This document shows positions 43,249 to 52,022 of a DNA stretch of 64,000 nucleotides, in pieces. Source of the DNA: Streptomyces sclerotialus (GTDB lineage Bacteria; Actinomycetota; Actinomycetes; Streptomycetales; Streptomycetaceae); NCBI RefSeq assembly GCF_040907265.1, contig NZ_JBFOHP010000002.1, positions 8,197,950 through 8,261,949 on the forward strand. The letters are read 5' to 3'. The notes beneath the pieces are model-generated. The model was not told the DNA's origin. It worked only from the letters and a program-made list of their open reading frames with translations, and made no database searches. The translations under genes and the position numbers were made by a program. How positions within the stretch are numbered: the first letter of the stretch is position 1; each line of letters opens with the position of its first letter.

Positions 43249-43925
43249 ATGCACAGGAAGTTCGAAAACTTTCGGAGCGGGGACGCGACTGCGGCAGCCC
43301 CCACTGGGAACGACTGCGCGCGAACGGCCTGAAAGCCACCGCGTACGACGCGGCGAAATCCGCGACCGTCGTCTACGCCGAGGTGCGGTGCCGCGCCCGG
43401 ACCCTCGAATCCGTCAGCCTCGTCCTGACAGCACAGCTCGCGGAACGCTCCCGCAGCTGAAGGTCTGCGACGGCACCGCCTTCCTCCACCCCCGCACACG
43501 CATGGGCCGGCAGTACGCCAAGCTCAGCCTCGACACCCCCGACGCGGTCTCCGCCGGTCTGGACGCCGCCCGCCACCCCGGCTCCACCGCCTACGAGGAG
43601 CACCAGCGCACCCGCGGCCGCGAGTTGCACGTCCTCCGGGAGAAGCTGAGGGACGACGACCGGTGCGCTGACGAGCAGTACGAGGCCCTCAAGGGCCCGT
43701 CCGGCCACTCCGGCTGGCTCCGGCTGGCCGCCAACCACACCGCCGCCGCCGATCTCCAGGACGCTCTGGCCGGGGTGTACGAGGAGTTGTTGACCGCCGA
43801 ACCGTCCCTGGCCGAGGAGCACCGCGCCAGCGCCGAGCAGTACCGCGCGTACCCCCAGAACGCCCAGAACGTCCGCAAGTACGTCGAACTGGCTCTGAAG
43901 CGAACAGGGCGAACTCCGGCCCGGT
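43249..43925 (+). pseudogene. Unknown conserved protein in three frames
   Basis: After a good GAGGGAGGAG site, '[16 protein letters not shown]' starts at 43249 but stops soon; '[51 protein letters not shown]' (43302-43458) continues in a second frame; 'LKVCDGTAFLHPRTRMGRQYAKLSLDTPDAVSAGLDAARHPG' to 'NVRKYVELALKRTG' (43458-43908) in a third. The pieces fit one ~220-residue helical protein of unknown function. At least two frameshifts break it. Its 3' end meets the 3' end of the convergent gene at ~43925. Confidence 0.5.
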
Positions 43926-43929
43926 CCGG

Positions 43930-44556
43930 TGAGCGGGTGCGGCGCGTGACGGGGCCACGGCCTGGCGCTGCGATCGGCAGCGGCGGCATGCAGCGCCTCC
44001 AGCAGCAGGCAGCCTGGGTACGCGCCGAACACCGGGTACTGACGTCGGTGATGGCAGGACCAGTAGCTCACCACCCGACGCTCGGTCCGCCGGAAGAAGG
44101 CCGGGTTGCGCGCGAGGAAATCCCCGTACAGCTTCCACGAAGCAGACCATGGAGTGGCGAGGTCGGGCAGGCCGTACCGGATCGCCTCCAGGATCTCCAG
44201 GACGTACTCGCCGACCAGTTGCACCACGAACGGGGCGGCCCACGGTTCGCTGGAGCCGAGGATCTGCTCCAGGTGACGCTGGCGGACCCGCCCGTCCCCG
44301 TCGCGCGAGTACAGGCAGTGCAGGATCAGCCGCTGGGTCGCCGTGAGCGAGCGTTGCGCACCGGAGACCGGCTCGTCGTGGTAGATCCGGTACGGGATGG
44401 TGACCGTCTCCCCGGACACCTCGACCCGGAACGGCCGTATGTGCGGGTACCGACTTCTCGGCATCACCGCCAGGACGTCCCGCACCTCATCGGCCAGCGA
44501 GGAGGGAACGCCGCCGTCAGAACACCGTCGATCTCCGCCGTGGTCCGCAGCTGCAT
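43930..44556 (-). pseudogene. Conserved Streptomyces protein of unknown function, frameshifted near its start
   Basis: The start 'MQLRTTAEIDGVL' (ATG 44556) is separated by a one-base shift near 44515 from 'VPSSLADEVRDVLAVMPRSRYPHIRPFRVEVSGETVTIPYRIYHDEP' and 'RLILHCLYSRDGDGRVRQRHLEQILGSSEPWAAPFVVQLVGEYVLEILEAI' through 'RTERRVVSYWSCHHRRQYPVFGAYPGCLLLEALHAA'. These parts look strongly conserved-protein-like, with many aromatic and charged pairs, but no function is known to me. The usual stop is lost: the frame runs on antisense into the convergent gene. Confidence 0.55.
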
Positions 44557-44705
44557 CCCAGGAGCATAAGCCGGTCTCCCTGTGTTGCCCTGCGGCTTGG
44601 CTTGGTCCTTGAGTACCGGACCTGGTCCGCGGTCACACGCTTCTCTCCTGGGCTGCCAGCTGGGATGATCGCCTGGTGGGTCAAGGTGGAAGAGCTGGGC
44701 CTGTC

Positions 44706-45173
44706 ATGAGCGAATGGCCGCCGGCGGTGCGTAAGGACTTGGAGGCTTCGGGATGGATGGCGGGCAGGCGGGTCGACACGGCCGACTGGCGATCCCTGTT
44801 CGAAGGGGTCGGTATCGTCATGCACGACGCCGCGGAGAGGTTTCTCCAGGAGTTCGGGGGGCTGACCGTGAGCATCGGCGGTCCGGGCATCAACTGCGCC
44901 CGGGAGCCATTCGTACTGGACCCGGAGTTGGCTCGGGGAGAGGACGACCGGTTCTCCGAGTGGAGCGACGCCTTGGGAAGACGTCTCTTCCCGCTCGGCG
45001 AGCTCGATCACGGCCGATGCTTTCTCGGTATCGATGAGGGCAGTGAGATTTACCTTGTCGAGGCCTGGGTCGCCAGCTTCGGACCAATGCCGCATGCCCT
45101 GGAAAATCTGATCTCCGGCGTGATGCCCCGCAGGATCGATGGTGAACTCAGGCAGTTGGATCAGGTCCGCTGA
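44706..45173 (+). CDS. SUKH-3 domain immunity-type protein
   Basis: This 155-residue cytosolic protein matches SUKH-3 (SMI1/KNR4 group 3): 'VRKDLEASGWMAGRRVDTADWRSLFEGVGIVMHDAAERFLQEFGGLTV' is the typical start with W..GR.V....W, then 'FVLDPELARGEDDRFSEWSDALGRRLFPLGELDHGRCFLGIDEGSEIYLVE'. SUKH-3 proteins are immunity proteins to polymorphic or YwqJ-like deaminase toxins. No toxin gene is adjacent, so it is an orphan immunity gene or acts on a toxin from kin. Start ATG at 44706. Confidence 0.85.
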   Translation: MSEWPPAVRKDLEASGWMAGRRVDTADWRSLFEGVGIVMHDAAERFLQEFGGLTVSIGGPGINCAREPFVLDPELARGEDDRFSEWSDALGRRLFPLGELDHGRCFLGIDEGSEIYLVEAWVASFGPMPHALENLISGVMPRRIDGELRQLDQVR

Positions 45174-45335
45174 GAGGCCGCCGCGAGAGCAGAAACTGCA
45201 GATGGAAGGAGACTGGCGTTCTCGGCGAGGGCGGCAGCTTCAGTCACGACGACCGCCCCTGAGCTCAACCCCATGATCCCGATCGACGACCTCACTCGCC
45301 TTGCCGGGAAGACAGCCCGCCCTCGGCGGCGCGGG

Positions 45336-46241
45336 TCAGCGCTGCGATCCGGATTCCGCCGCGGGCAGCCTCTCCGGTGCCGTGCCCTCGGTGACGCTCA
45401 GGTCCTGGGTTCCTATGACGGACAGCAGTTCCAGTTGCTCGGCTCCCGGGCTTCCGGGCGGTGCGGTGAACCACAGCAGGCGTTGGCGTCCGTCCTCGCT
45501 GAGCAGGTTGTAGCAGTCGAGTTCGATGATGCCGAGCGTGGGGTGGACGATCTTCTTGTGGTCCATGCGGCGCACCGCGACGTCGTGGGTGTCCCAGAGG
45601 GCTGCGAATTCCTGGCTGCGGCGGCGTAGCACAGCGATCATCTTCGTGACCTCCGCGTCCCGGCCGCGCCGGGCGGCCGCTGCCTGGAGGTCGGCCACGA
45701 ACACCCGGGAGTGGTGCGGGTGGTCCTCGGGCGGGTACCTCTCACGTGCTCGCGGGTCGGTGAACCAGCGGTACACGAAGCTCGCCGCCGGGCCGCGGTG
45801 TGCCGGGGACGTGCCGAGCAGGTTCCGGGCCAGGTCGTTTTCCACCAGGGTTTCGTGCAGGTCGGTGATGACGCGCGCGGGGGTGTTGGACAGCCGGTCC
45901 AGGAGTCCGAGAAGCGCGGGCTGCACGTGTGCCGACGGTCCGTGTGCCGACGGGGGGATCGGCCGTTCGGCCAGGTGAAACAGATGGTCGCGCTCGTCGC
46001 CGGTCAGGCGCAGGGCTCGGGCGAGGGCGGCCAGGGTCTGGGCCGAGGGCTGCACGCCGTGCTGTGCGCTGCCGCGTTCCAGCTCGGTGTAGTAGTCGGC
46101 TGACAGCCCTGCCAGCTGGGCGACTTCTTCGCGGCGCAGTCCGGGGACGCGCCGGCGCGGGCCTTGGGGGAGACCGACTTCCGCGGGGCGGATGCGGTCG
46201 CGGCGTGTCCTGAGGAAGGCGCCGAGTTCTGGAAGGTTCAC
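45336..46241 (-). CDS. MmyB-like XRE-family regulator (A)
   Basis: This 301-residue regulator has an N-terminal XRE HTH ('RRVPGLRREEVAQLAGLSADYYTELERGSAQHGVQPSAQTLAALARALRLT') and a C-terminal MmyB/PAS-like ligand-binding domain ('ARVITDLHETLVENDLARNLLG', 'IVHPTLGIIELDCYNLLSEDGRQRLLWFTAPPGSPGAEQLELL'). MLTR-type proteins are commonly divergent from a short-chain dehydrogenase and repress it. Here a broken SDR gene lies divergent, with a palindrome in between that is similar to one beside the paralogue at 53327. Confidence 0.9.
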   Translation of the reverse strand: MNLPELGAFLRTRRDRIRPAEVGLPQGPRRRVPGLRREEVAQLAGLSADYYTELERGSAQHGVQPSAQTLAALARALRLTGDERDHLFHLAERPIPPSAHGPSAHVQPALLGLLDRLSNTPARVITDLHETLVENDLARNLLGTSPAHRGPAASFVYRWFTDPRARERYPPEDHPHHSRVFVADLQAAAARRGRDAEVTKMIAVLRRRSQEFAALWDTHDVAVRRMDHKKIVHPTLGIIELDCYNLLSEDGRQRLLWFTAPPGSPGAEQLELLSVIGTQDLSVTEGTAPERLPAAESGSQR

Positions 46242-46273
46242 CCCTTCATGGTCGCGCGTGCGCCAGGCCGTAG

Positions 46274-46294
46274 CCAGGGGGTGGCATCCCCTGG
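46274..46294. promoter_or_regulatory. Operator-like inverted repeat upstream of regulator A
   Basis: CCAGGGG (46274-46280) and CCCCTGG (46288-46294) form a 7-bp inverted repeat with spacer GTGGCAT, 33 bp upstream of the regulator start. A second, wider symmetry TAGCCAGGG/CCCTGGCTA links 46271-46279 to 46305-46313. The 21-bp core agrees at 16 positions with the palindrome beside the second MmyB-like gene. Confidence 0.6.
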
Positions 46295-46443
46295 GTGAAC
46301 GCAGCCCTGGCTAGGGGTGGGGGACCGGCCGATCGTTGAGGACGCAGCAGGGCGACGGCGAGACCGCGGCCTGATCGCATTCACGACAGGAGTCGGTACT
46401 GAACCGCCCACAGCCACCCCATCGATCAACGAGAGGCCCCGTC

Positions 46444-47220
46444 ATGAGGAACGACGACGCCGGAAAGGTCGTCCTGGTCACCAAGGCCGCCAGCGGAATC
46501 GCGGCGTTGTCCGTGCGTGTCCGGGCCCCCGCCGGTCACACCGTGTACGCGGGCATCCGCCGGACCACGACCCGTGACGTGACCGCGGTGGCCGGCCTGG
46601 CGCACTACGGCACCGACCACCAGGTCGAGGCGCATACCGTGGAGCTGGACGTCACCTGCCAGGACTCCGCCGACGCCGCGGTCGACCGGATCGTCGCCGA
46701 GCGCGACCGGCTGGACGTGGTCGAGCACAACGCCGGACACGTGGTCCTGGGCGCCGCCGAGGCGGCGTTCACTGCCGAGCAGTTCGCGGACCTGTACGAC
46801 GTGAACGTCCCGTCCTGGGTGCCCCGCGCGCCAAGCGCGCTGCCCTGCCGAAGTCGTCGTGTGAGCAGGGCTCGGGGCTGCTGGTGTGGATCGGCAGCTC
46901 CAGCACCCGCGGCGGCTGCCCCCGTTCCTGGCCCCGTACTTCGCCGGCAAGGCCGTGATGGACGCCCTGGTCGTCAGCTACGCCGCCGAGGTGCTCCCGT
47001 TCGGCATCGACCACGATCGTGGTGCTCGGTGCGTTCACCACCGACACCAACCACTTCGCCGACGCAGACGCCCCGCCGACATCGACCGTGCGGAAGTCCA
47101 CGACCAGCGTCACCGACCTCTGAGGGGCGATCCGGGCAAGTGCCTGGCCGCGCTCATCCCTTCGGACGCCGATGTGACCGAGGTCGCTGAAGCCGAGGCG
47201 CGGCTGGTCGCGATGGCGTA
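46444..47220 (+). pseudogene. Short-chain dehydrogenase with several frameshifts
   Basis: 'KVVLVTKAASGIAALSVRVRAPAGHTVYAGIRRT' (a degraded TGxSSGIG cofactor motif), 'VELDVTCQDSADAAVDRIVAERDRLDVVEHNAGHVVLGAAEAAFTAEQFADLYDVNV' then in another frame 'FLAPYFAGKAVMDALVVSYAAEVLPFGID' and again shifted 'VLGAFTTDTNHFADAD' and finally 'LAALIPSDADVTEVAEAEARLVAMA' are the ordered parts of one SDR. The active-site Tyr survives as YFAGK. The glycine motif is also mutated, so real decay is likely. It is divergent from regulator A. Confidence 0.7.
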
Positions 47221-47406
47221 AGGCACTCGGCCGCTGCTCACCCACTCAGACCCCGGCCGAGACGGCAGCGAAGTCGTCTCCGGGGTCGCCGACCGCCTCC
47301 GCGCCGACTGGCTCCGCGCCGACTGCCTCCGCCGCATCGGACTGGACAGCCTGCTCACCGCAGGCAGCTCCCTGTAGCGCCCCACTGAGAGAAGGAACAA
47401 CCAGCC

Positions 47407-47637
47407 ATGCCTTTCGCGAACTTCAAGGTCCCCGAGAAGACCCTCACCCCGGAGCAGAAGGAGGAGATCGTCACCCGCACCACCGAGCTGTACGTCGAGA
47501 TCTACGGCGAGCGCGCCCGCAACAACACCATGGTGCTGGTCGAAGAGGTCGCCGACGGCGGCTGGGGCATCTCCGGCAACGTGCTGACCCTGGCCATGCT
47601 CGGTGAGACGACACCGACCGACACCGGCGACGCCTGA
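47407..47637 (+). CDS. 4-oxalocrotonate tautomerase-family protein
   Basis: This 76-residue protein starts MPFANFKVPEKTLTPEQKEEIVTRTTELYVEIYGERARNNTMVLVEEVADGGWGISGN, giving the catalytic Pro at position 2 after Met removal, the amphipathic helix and the 'TMVLVEEV....WGI.G' second strand typical of small tautomerases. It catalyses keto-enol tautomerisation or related chemistry, usually as a hexamer. ATG 47407 follows GAGAGAAGGAAC. It stands downstream of the broken SDR. Confidence 0.88.
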   Translation: MPFANFKVPEKTLTPEQKEEIVTRTTELYVEIYGERARNNTMVLVEEVADGGWGISGNVLTLAMLGETTPTDTGDA

Positions 47638-47973
47638 CCGCACCCACCGGCCGTCATTCGGCCAGGACAGCACCTTGGAACCGAGGGCCGCCGCCGATCG
47701 CTCCCGGCGGCCGGCTTCGTTCACTTTCCGCAGCAGCGTGTGTCCGGCACTTGGGGCAGCAGCTGGAGGCCGACGGCCCTGCGAATGTTCACGAGAAATG
47801 ACGTCAGCGCATGGGACCGTCATCCGCTGTGAGGCGGTGGGCCGTTGAGAGGAGAACCGGGGCCTGATCTGAGACATCCGAAACGAGAACTGGCGCCACG
47901 CGGTAGCCGCTGAAACAGTGGTGAGGCATCGCCGCCGCCAGGAGAAGACCGCCACCACCCGCCTGGCCGGGCT
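47638..47973. other. Intergenic gap, no feature recognised
   Basis: The 336 bp between the tautomerase gene and the convergent end of the amidohydrolase gene contain no convincing coding frame, no strong hairpin and no tandem repeat. GCCGGCCG-rich stretches near 47640-47720 may fold, but no terminator can be singled out. Confidence 0.4.
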
Positions 47974-49278
47974 TCATATCGGGGCGGCGCCTTTCTCGGC
48001 CCGCCCGGTGATTCCGGACGACGCTGCCTGGCGCCTGTCGACGGCTAGCTCGCCGTTCTGGATCACCATGCGGAGGGCGCGAAGGTTGCCGATGTCCGCA
48101 GTGGGATCGGCATTCAGCACGAGCAGGTCGGCGCGCTTGCCGGGGGCCACCGTGCCGAGGTCGGGGCGGACACACTGGCGCGCCGCGCCGCTGGTGCCTG
48201 CGGCCAGCACCTGGGTGGGCGTCATCCCGGCCGCCACCATGAGTTCGGCTTCTTCCAGAGTGTTGGCTCCGAACAGGCCCCGGCCGCTGAAGGTGTCGCT
48301 GCCCAGCGCGATGTGCACGCCGGCCTCAGCGACCTTCTGGAGATTGCCACGGGCGTCCGGGTGGGCGTCGTCGATCCAGAGCGTGGGTGTGTAGGTGATG
48401 CCGTGTTCGAGCATCAGGTCGATGAGCGAGCGATCGGTGAGGGGTTCGACGGTGACACCGTGCTCCAGGCCGTCCGCCCCGGCCTCGACCGCCTCGCGTG
48501 CCGCGGCTTGCTGGGTGGTGTGGACGGTGACCCGAAGGCCCCGCTCGTGCCCGGTCTCGATACCCGCCCGAAGGAGATCGAGGGGAAGCCGTTCCAACTC
48601 GACACCATCCGTAAAGGCAGGATTCTGCCAGAAGTATTTCGGCTCGCCGGAGTGTGCGCACGCGCCTTCCGACAGGAGTTTGATCGCGTCCACCTTGCGG
48701 TCAGCGAGACGGTGCACCAGGTCGCGGATCTCCTGCACGCTGTCGACCTCTCCCGTGAAGCGCTCGCGCGCCCAGGGGTTGCCGTTGAAGACAGTGGCGG
48801 CGGGATGCCCGTCGCGTCCGGTGATACCGCAACCGGTCGCCAACAGCCGCGGGCCCCGCAGCGTGCCTGCGGCGATTCTGGCCCGGGTGTCCAGGATTCC
48901 GTCCGTGGGATCGCCCACCGACTTGATGGTGGTGACCCCGTGGTCGAGGAACAGCCCGAGCCTTCCGGGAAGCTCGTTCTCCTCGAAGGTCCGCATCGAA
49001 TCGGGATCGGAGACCGCGCGCACGTCGTAGAAGTGGACATGAGTGTCGATCAGTCCCGGGATGACCCATCCTCCGGCCGCATCCACCTCCTGTCTGCCTC
49101 TGAGCGGCTCGGCCGAGACGGAAGCGATCTCTGCGCCGTCGATGGCGACGTCGTACAGACCGGTGAGCGCCTGGCGGCCGTCGAAGACACGTGCGCGACG
49201 GATCACGAGGTCGTAGGTCGCAGGACTGCGAGCCTCGGCGCTCGCGATCGCTTCGGCTTTCTGCTGCATCGCTTGCAT
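47974..49278 (-). CDS. Amidohydrolase-family metal-dependent hydrolase
   Basis: This 434-residue enzyme (ATG 49278) has the amidohydrolase β-sandwich start 'YDLVIRRARVFDGRQALTGLYDVAIDGAEIASVSAE', the metal motif HxH in 'VIPGLIDTHVHFYD' (~80), a conserved Lys region 'DAIKLLSEGA', His residues in 'LRVTVHTTQQAAAREAVEAGADGLEHGV' and the Asp in 'HIALGSDTFSG'. It is of the imidazolonepropionase/prolidase-like Met-dependent hydrolase type; substrate unknown. Its promoter region holds a CTAGTTACAGT element shared with the neighbouring rrf2 gene. Confidence 0.9.
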   Translation of the reverse strand: MQAMQQKAEAIASAEARSPATYDLVIRRARVFDGRQALTGLYDVAIDGAEIASVSAEPLRGRQEVDAAGGWVIPGLIDTHVHFYDVRAVSDPDSMRTFEENELPGRLGLFLDHGVTTIKSVGDPTDGILDTRARIAAGTLRGPRLLATGCGITGRDGHPAATVFNGNPWARERFTGEVDSVQEIRDLVHRLADRKVDAIKLLSEGACAHSGEPKYFWQNPAFTDGVELERLPLDLLRAGIETGHERGLRVTVHTTQQAAAREAVEAGADGLEHGVTVEPLTDRSLIDLMLEHGITYTPTLWIDDAHPDARGNLQKVAEAGVHIALGSDTFSGRGLFGANTLEEAELMVAAGMTPTQVLAAGTSGAARQCVRPDLGTVAPGKRADLLVLNADPTADIGNLRALRMVIQNGELAVDRRQAASSGITGRAEKGAAPI

Positions 49279-49405
49279 CGCTCTCACTCCTGGCACGTTG
49301 TGAGTAGGTGGTCGAGTCCGGGTGCATGCAGAGGGATCGTGCGGCCGCTGACATCGGGAGCCGGAGGCCCTGAAGTCCCACACCCCGGAACGAACTGCAA
49401 CTGCA

Positions 49406-49416
49406 CTAGTTACAGT
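49406..49416. promoter_or_regulatory. Putative Rrf2 site upstream of the amidohydrolase gene
   Basis: CTAGTTACAGT at 49406-49416 is the right half of ACTGCACTAGTTACAGT, an imperfect palindrome around CTAG, 128 bp before the amidohydrolase start. An almost identical word lies in front of the rrf2 gene. A shared regulator is inferred. Confidence 0.5.
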
Positions 49417-49449
49417 CAGGGGTGCGTCATGACGCGGGGCGTGTATGCG

Positions 49450-49950
49450 TCACGGCTGAATCAGCGGTCCCTCGCTTCGTTGTCGAGTGGTCCTTCGCTT
49501 CGTTGTGGAGTGGTCCCTCACTTCGTTGTCGAAGGCCAGTATCTGCTGCAGCAGGGCGGCGATCGTCGTCCGGCCGAGCTGTTCCTCCAGAGCCCGCTCC
49601 GCGTTCTGGAACTCGACGTCGAGCAGATCGCCGATGTTGCGGCCGATCACGCATGCCCCACTGGGTGGATGGGGGTGCCTCGAGAAGATCCGCGCCCCTT
49701 CCACGGCGGCGTACGCGTCATAAAGCGTGATGTCCCGCGGGTTGCGGGCAAGGGACCAGCCACCGCCCCGCCCCTCGGCGGACCGCACCAGGTGAGCGTC
49801 TCGCAAGCGGCCGAGGATGCGCCGCACGAGAACGGGATTGCTTTCGAGACTGTCCGCGATCTCCGCTGAAGTCAGCGAGCCTCCACGCCGGTGCGCCAGC
49901 ATCGCAAGCGCGTGAATCGCGACCGTGCTCCTGCTGCTGAGCCCCGCCAT
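49450..49950 (-). CDS. Rrf2-family transcriptional regulator
   Basis: This 166-residue regulator (ATG 49950, MAGLSSRSTVAIHALAMLAHRRGG) has the Rrf2 winged helix with 'LTSAEIADSLESNPVLVRRILGRLRDAHLVRSAEGRGGGWSLARNPRDITLYDAYAAVEG'. It has only one cysteine in the region where Fe-S Rrf2 proteins carry three, so it probably does not bind a cluster and senses a small molecule or electrophile instead. The last ~20 codons are made of a 26-bp DNA repeat (49475-49530) coding DHSTTKRRTT-like sequence, suggesting a C-terminal extension by slippage. Confidence 0.85.
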   Translation of the reverse strand: MAGLSSRSTVAIHALAMLAHRRGGSLTSAEIADSLESNPVLVRRILGRLRDAHLVRSAEGRGGGWSLARNPRDITLYDAYAAVEGARIFSRHPHPPSGACVIGRNIGDLLDVEFQNAERALEEQLGRTTIAALLQQILAFDNEVRDHSTTKRRTTRQRSEGPLIQP

Positions 49951-50516
49951 CTCCGGCTCCTGTCGCCGCGGACTAACTGTCACCAAGCTAGTTGCAGTTA
50001 ATTCGACGGTCAACCGAGTTGTCCGGGGCCTCGGCCCTGAGCAGGTCGGACGCGAGGCGACCGATGGCCTGGACAGGGTTGGCGCTGCGGGGTCTGGACA
50101 GGGGGGGGCGCTGCGGGGGGAGCCTCATGGCTCGTCGCCTTCATGGCCCGACGCCTCCGGGGTATTGCCGCTGGGATGTCTGGAGTCAACGCCCGCTTGC
50201 GTCGACGCGTCGGCGACCGGTCGCGCTCCGCCGTCGCCGGTGATGAACGGGAATGCGGCATGTGGTGCTCGTACAAGCGCAGGCTGTTCGCGTCGCAGCC
50301 GCACGGGTCGCGTAGCGTCAGGGCCGATGCTCATCGAACCGTGGAAAGCTTCCTTACTCCGGCGGGGGCTTCACTGATCGTTTCAGAAGGCGCTGCGCAG
50401 CCATCGGAAGCAGGTGATGGTTCAGGCGAGTTGGAGGAGTTCCTGGCGCAGGTCGGCGGGTATCTCGTAGCGGATGTGCAGGCGCTTGGACTGCTGCAGC
50501 CGCGCACGAGGTCCGG
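49951..50516. other. Gap with possible transposase debris
   Basis: Apart from the Rrf2 site, the 566 bp hold no intact gene. On the minus strand near 50510-50390, 'VTGPRARLQQSKRLHIRYEIPADLRQELLQLA' stop 'TITCFRWLRSAF' stop looks like the interrupted tail of a mobile-element protein. The poly-G stretches at 50100-50120 are notable and are sites where base-calling may fail. Confidence 0.35.
49988..49998. promoter_or_regulatory. Putative Rrf2 autoregulatory site
   Basis: CTAGTTGCAGT at 49988-49998 lies 38 bp upstream of the rrf2 start codon and matches 10 of 11 bases of the element in front of the amidohydrolase gene. Flanking AACTGTC on the left gives partial dyad symmetry. It stands out as A/T-richer than its surroundings. 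Confidence 0.5.
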
Positions 50517-51116
50517 TCACGCCCGCAACCCGTCCACCGCCGCATCGATCGCTGCCAGGGCCGAGGCTCTGTCGAGCCCCGCCCTCGATACGAGCGAGAG
50601 CCCTTGGACCAGATAGAGCAGCATCTGGGCCTGGGCCGCGGGGTGGGCCTTGTCCGTGACCTCTCCGGCAGCCTGAGCGCGGCCGAGCGCGTCGGTGGCG
50701 ATCTCGGTGAACCGGCGGTACGAGCGCGTGACGATCTCCGTGGCTTCGCTGTCCTGGGGGACGAGTTCGGCGGTCGTGTTGCCGACCAGGCAGCCCTGCG
50801 GCACGCCCACGTCGGAGATCAGTTCGTCCAGCCGCGCGGGATGGGTCAGGATCTTGCGCAGGGCAGGCAGGAGCGGACTGGTGTCGAGCGTGGCGATCAG
50901 GTGCCGCTCGTACACCTCCCAGTAGAGCCTGACGGCTTCGAGGTAGAAGCGGCGCTTGTCGCCGAATGCGCCGTAGAGACTGCCGCGCTCGACCGCCAGC
51001 GCGTCGACCAGGTCCTGGATCGACGTCGCCCCGTATCCCCGGGACCAGAACAGTCTGAGTGCGCGCTCCAGCGTCTGTTCCTTGTCGAACTCGCGGGGGC
51101 GTCCGGTTCGTGCCAC
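50517..51116 (-). CDS. TetR-family transcriptional regulator
   Basis: This 199-residue protein (GTG at 51116, VARTGRPREF; a longer start at 51152 would run through the operator) has the TetR HTH 'RALRLFWSRGYGATSIQDLVDALAVERGSLYGAFGDKRRFYLEAVRLYWE' and a C-terminal ligand domain with 'GCLVGNTTAEL', as in the AcuR/YcdC-like TetR_C branch. It is divergent from two SDR genes. A 38-bp perfect inverted repeat lies immediately upstream. Confidence 0.9.
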   Translation of the reverse strand: MARTGRPREFDKEQTLERALRLFWSRGYGATSIQDLVDALAVERGSLYGAFGDKRRFYLEAVRLYWEVYERHLIATLDTSPLLPALRKILTHPARLDELISDVGVPQGCLVGNTTAELVPQDSEATEIVTRSYRRFTEIATDALGRAQAAGEVTDKAHPAAQAQMLLYLVQGLSLVSRAGLDRASALAAIDAAVDGLRA

Positions 51117-51125
51117 GCGCTCGAT

Positions 51126-51163
51126 GCTACGACTTCTTGACTTGGCGTTCAAGAAGTCGTAGC
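51126..51163. promoter_or_regulatory. TetR operator: 15-bp perfect inverted repeat
   Basis: GCTACGACTTCTTGA (51126-51140) and its exact reverse complement TCAAGAAGTCGTAGC (51149-51163) are separated by CTTGGCGT. A third half-site, ACTTCTTGAA, follows at 51176-51185. The element starts 10 bp from the tetR start codon and lies before the SDR genes, so it can control both directions. Symmetry of this length is far above chance. Confidence 0.85.
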
Positions 51164-51234
51164 TTCCGTTGCATCACTTCTTGAACAGATGCACAGAAGT
51201 CAGTCGCTCACCGGCCGGCACGAAGGGCGAAGCA

Positions 51235-52022
51235 ATGGAATGTGCAGGCAAGCAAGAATGTGCAGGCAAGACGGCACTCGTCACCGGATCCGGCGCGATC
51301 GGCGGACTCGGGCACGCGACGGCCAAGGTGCTGGCCGCGGGCGGCGCCGACCTGGCCCTGACCGGCACCGGTCCGAAGCGCGGTGCCCAGGTCGTAAAAG
51401 GCTTCCGCGCAGTCGGTGGCGAGTCCGCCGGGACGGTGCGTTTCGTCGCTGCCGATGTGTCCGATTCGGCGGGCGTGCGACAGCTGGCCGCGGCTGCCGA
51501 AGCCGTCGACATCTTGCTCAACAACGCGAGCGTCATGACGTTCTCCCCGGCCACCGGGCAGGATTTCGCGAGTTACGACGCCACCTTCGCGGTCAATGTG
51601 CGTGCCCCGTCCTGCTCACCGCTCTGCTCGCGGAGAAGATGGCCGCGGGCGGTGGCAGCATCGTCAACGTCCAATCCACCGCGGCCGGTCTCGGCATGCC
51701 GGGCATGACCGTCTACGGCGCGACCAAGGCGGTGCTCGAATCGCTGACCCGCACCTGGGCGGCGGAATTCGCCGAGTCGAACGTGCGGGTCAGCGCCGTC
51801 GCTCCGGGCCCGATGCGCACCTCGAAGGTGGTCGCGGCGGTGGGACCGGACATCGGTGGTATGAGCCTGGCCGCCGCACTCGAGCGCATCTCCGACCCGG
51901 CCGAGGTGCCGCACGTGATCGCGTTTGTCGTCAGTGGCCGGGCCAGTTGCATGACAGGGGCGATCGTGGCCGCTGACGGTGGCCGCACCGCAATCCGAGG
52001 AGATCCGAGGAGGGACAGAACC
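51235..52022 (+). pseudogene. Short-chain dehydrogenase (first of two), one-base frameshift
   Basis: From ATG 51235, 'GKTALVTGSGAIGGLGHATAKVLAAGGADLALTGTG', 'VDILLNNASVMTFSPATGQDFASYDATFAVNVRAP' then a missing base near 51608 (GCCCCG-TCCTGCTC, where TTC would restore FLLTALLAEKMA). The rest, 'GSIVNVQSTAAGLGMPGMTVYGATKAVLESLTRTWAAEFAESNVRVSAVAPGPMRT' and 'MTGAIVAADGGRTAI', is in the next frame, with catalytic YGATK. That second frame continues without stop into the downstream SDR, so as read the two are fused. Repair of one base would restore a normal ~255-residue SDR. Confidence 0.75.

Noticed and set aside
43249..43925. DUF397 or similar small HTH-partner protein suggested by the [12 protein letters not shown] start
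   Set aside because: The later segments do not fit DUF397, and the frame breaks prevent a secure family call.
50390..50516. Transposase remnant on the minus strand
   Set aside because: The stretch is short, contains two stops and matches no transposase family that I can name with confidence.
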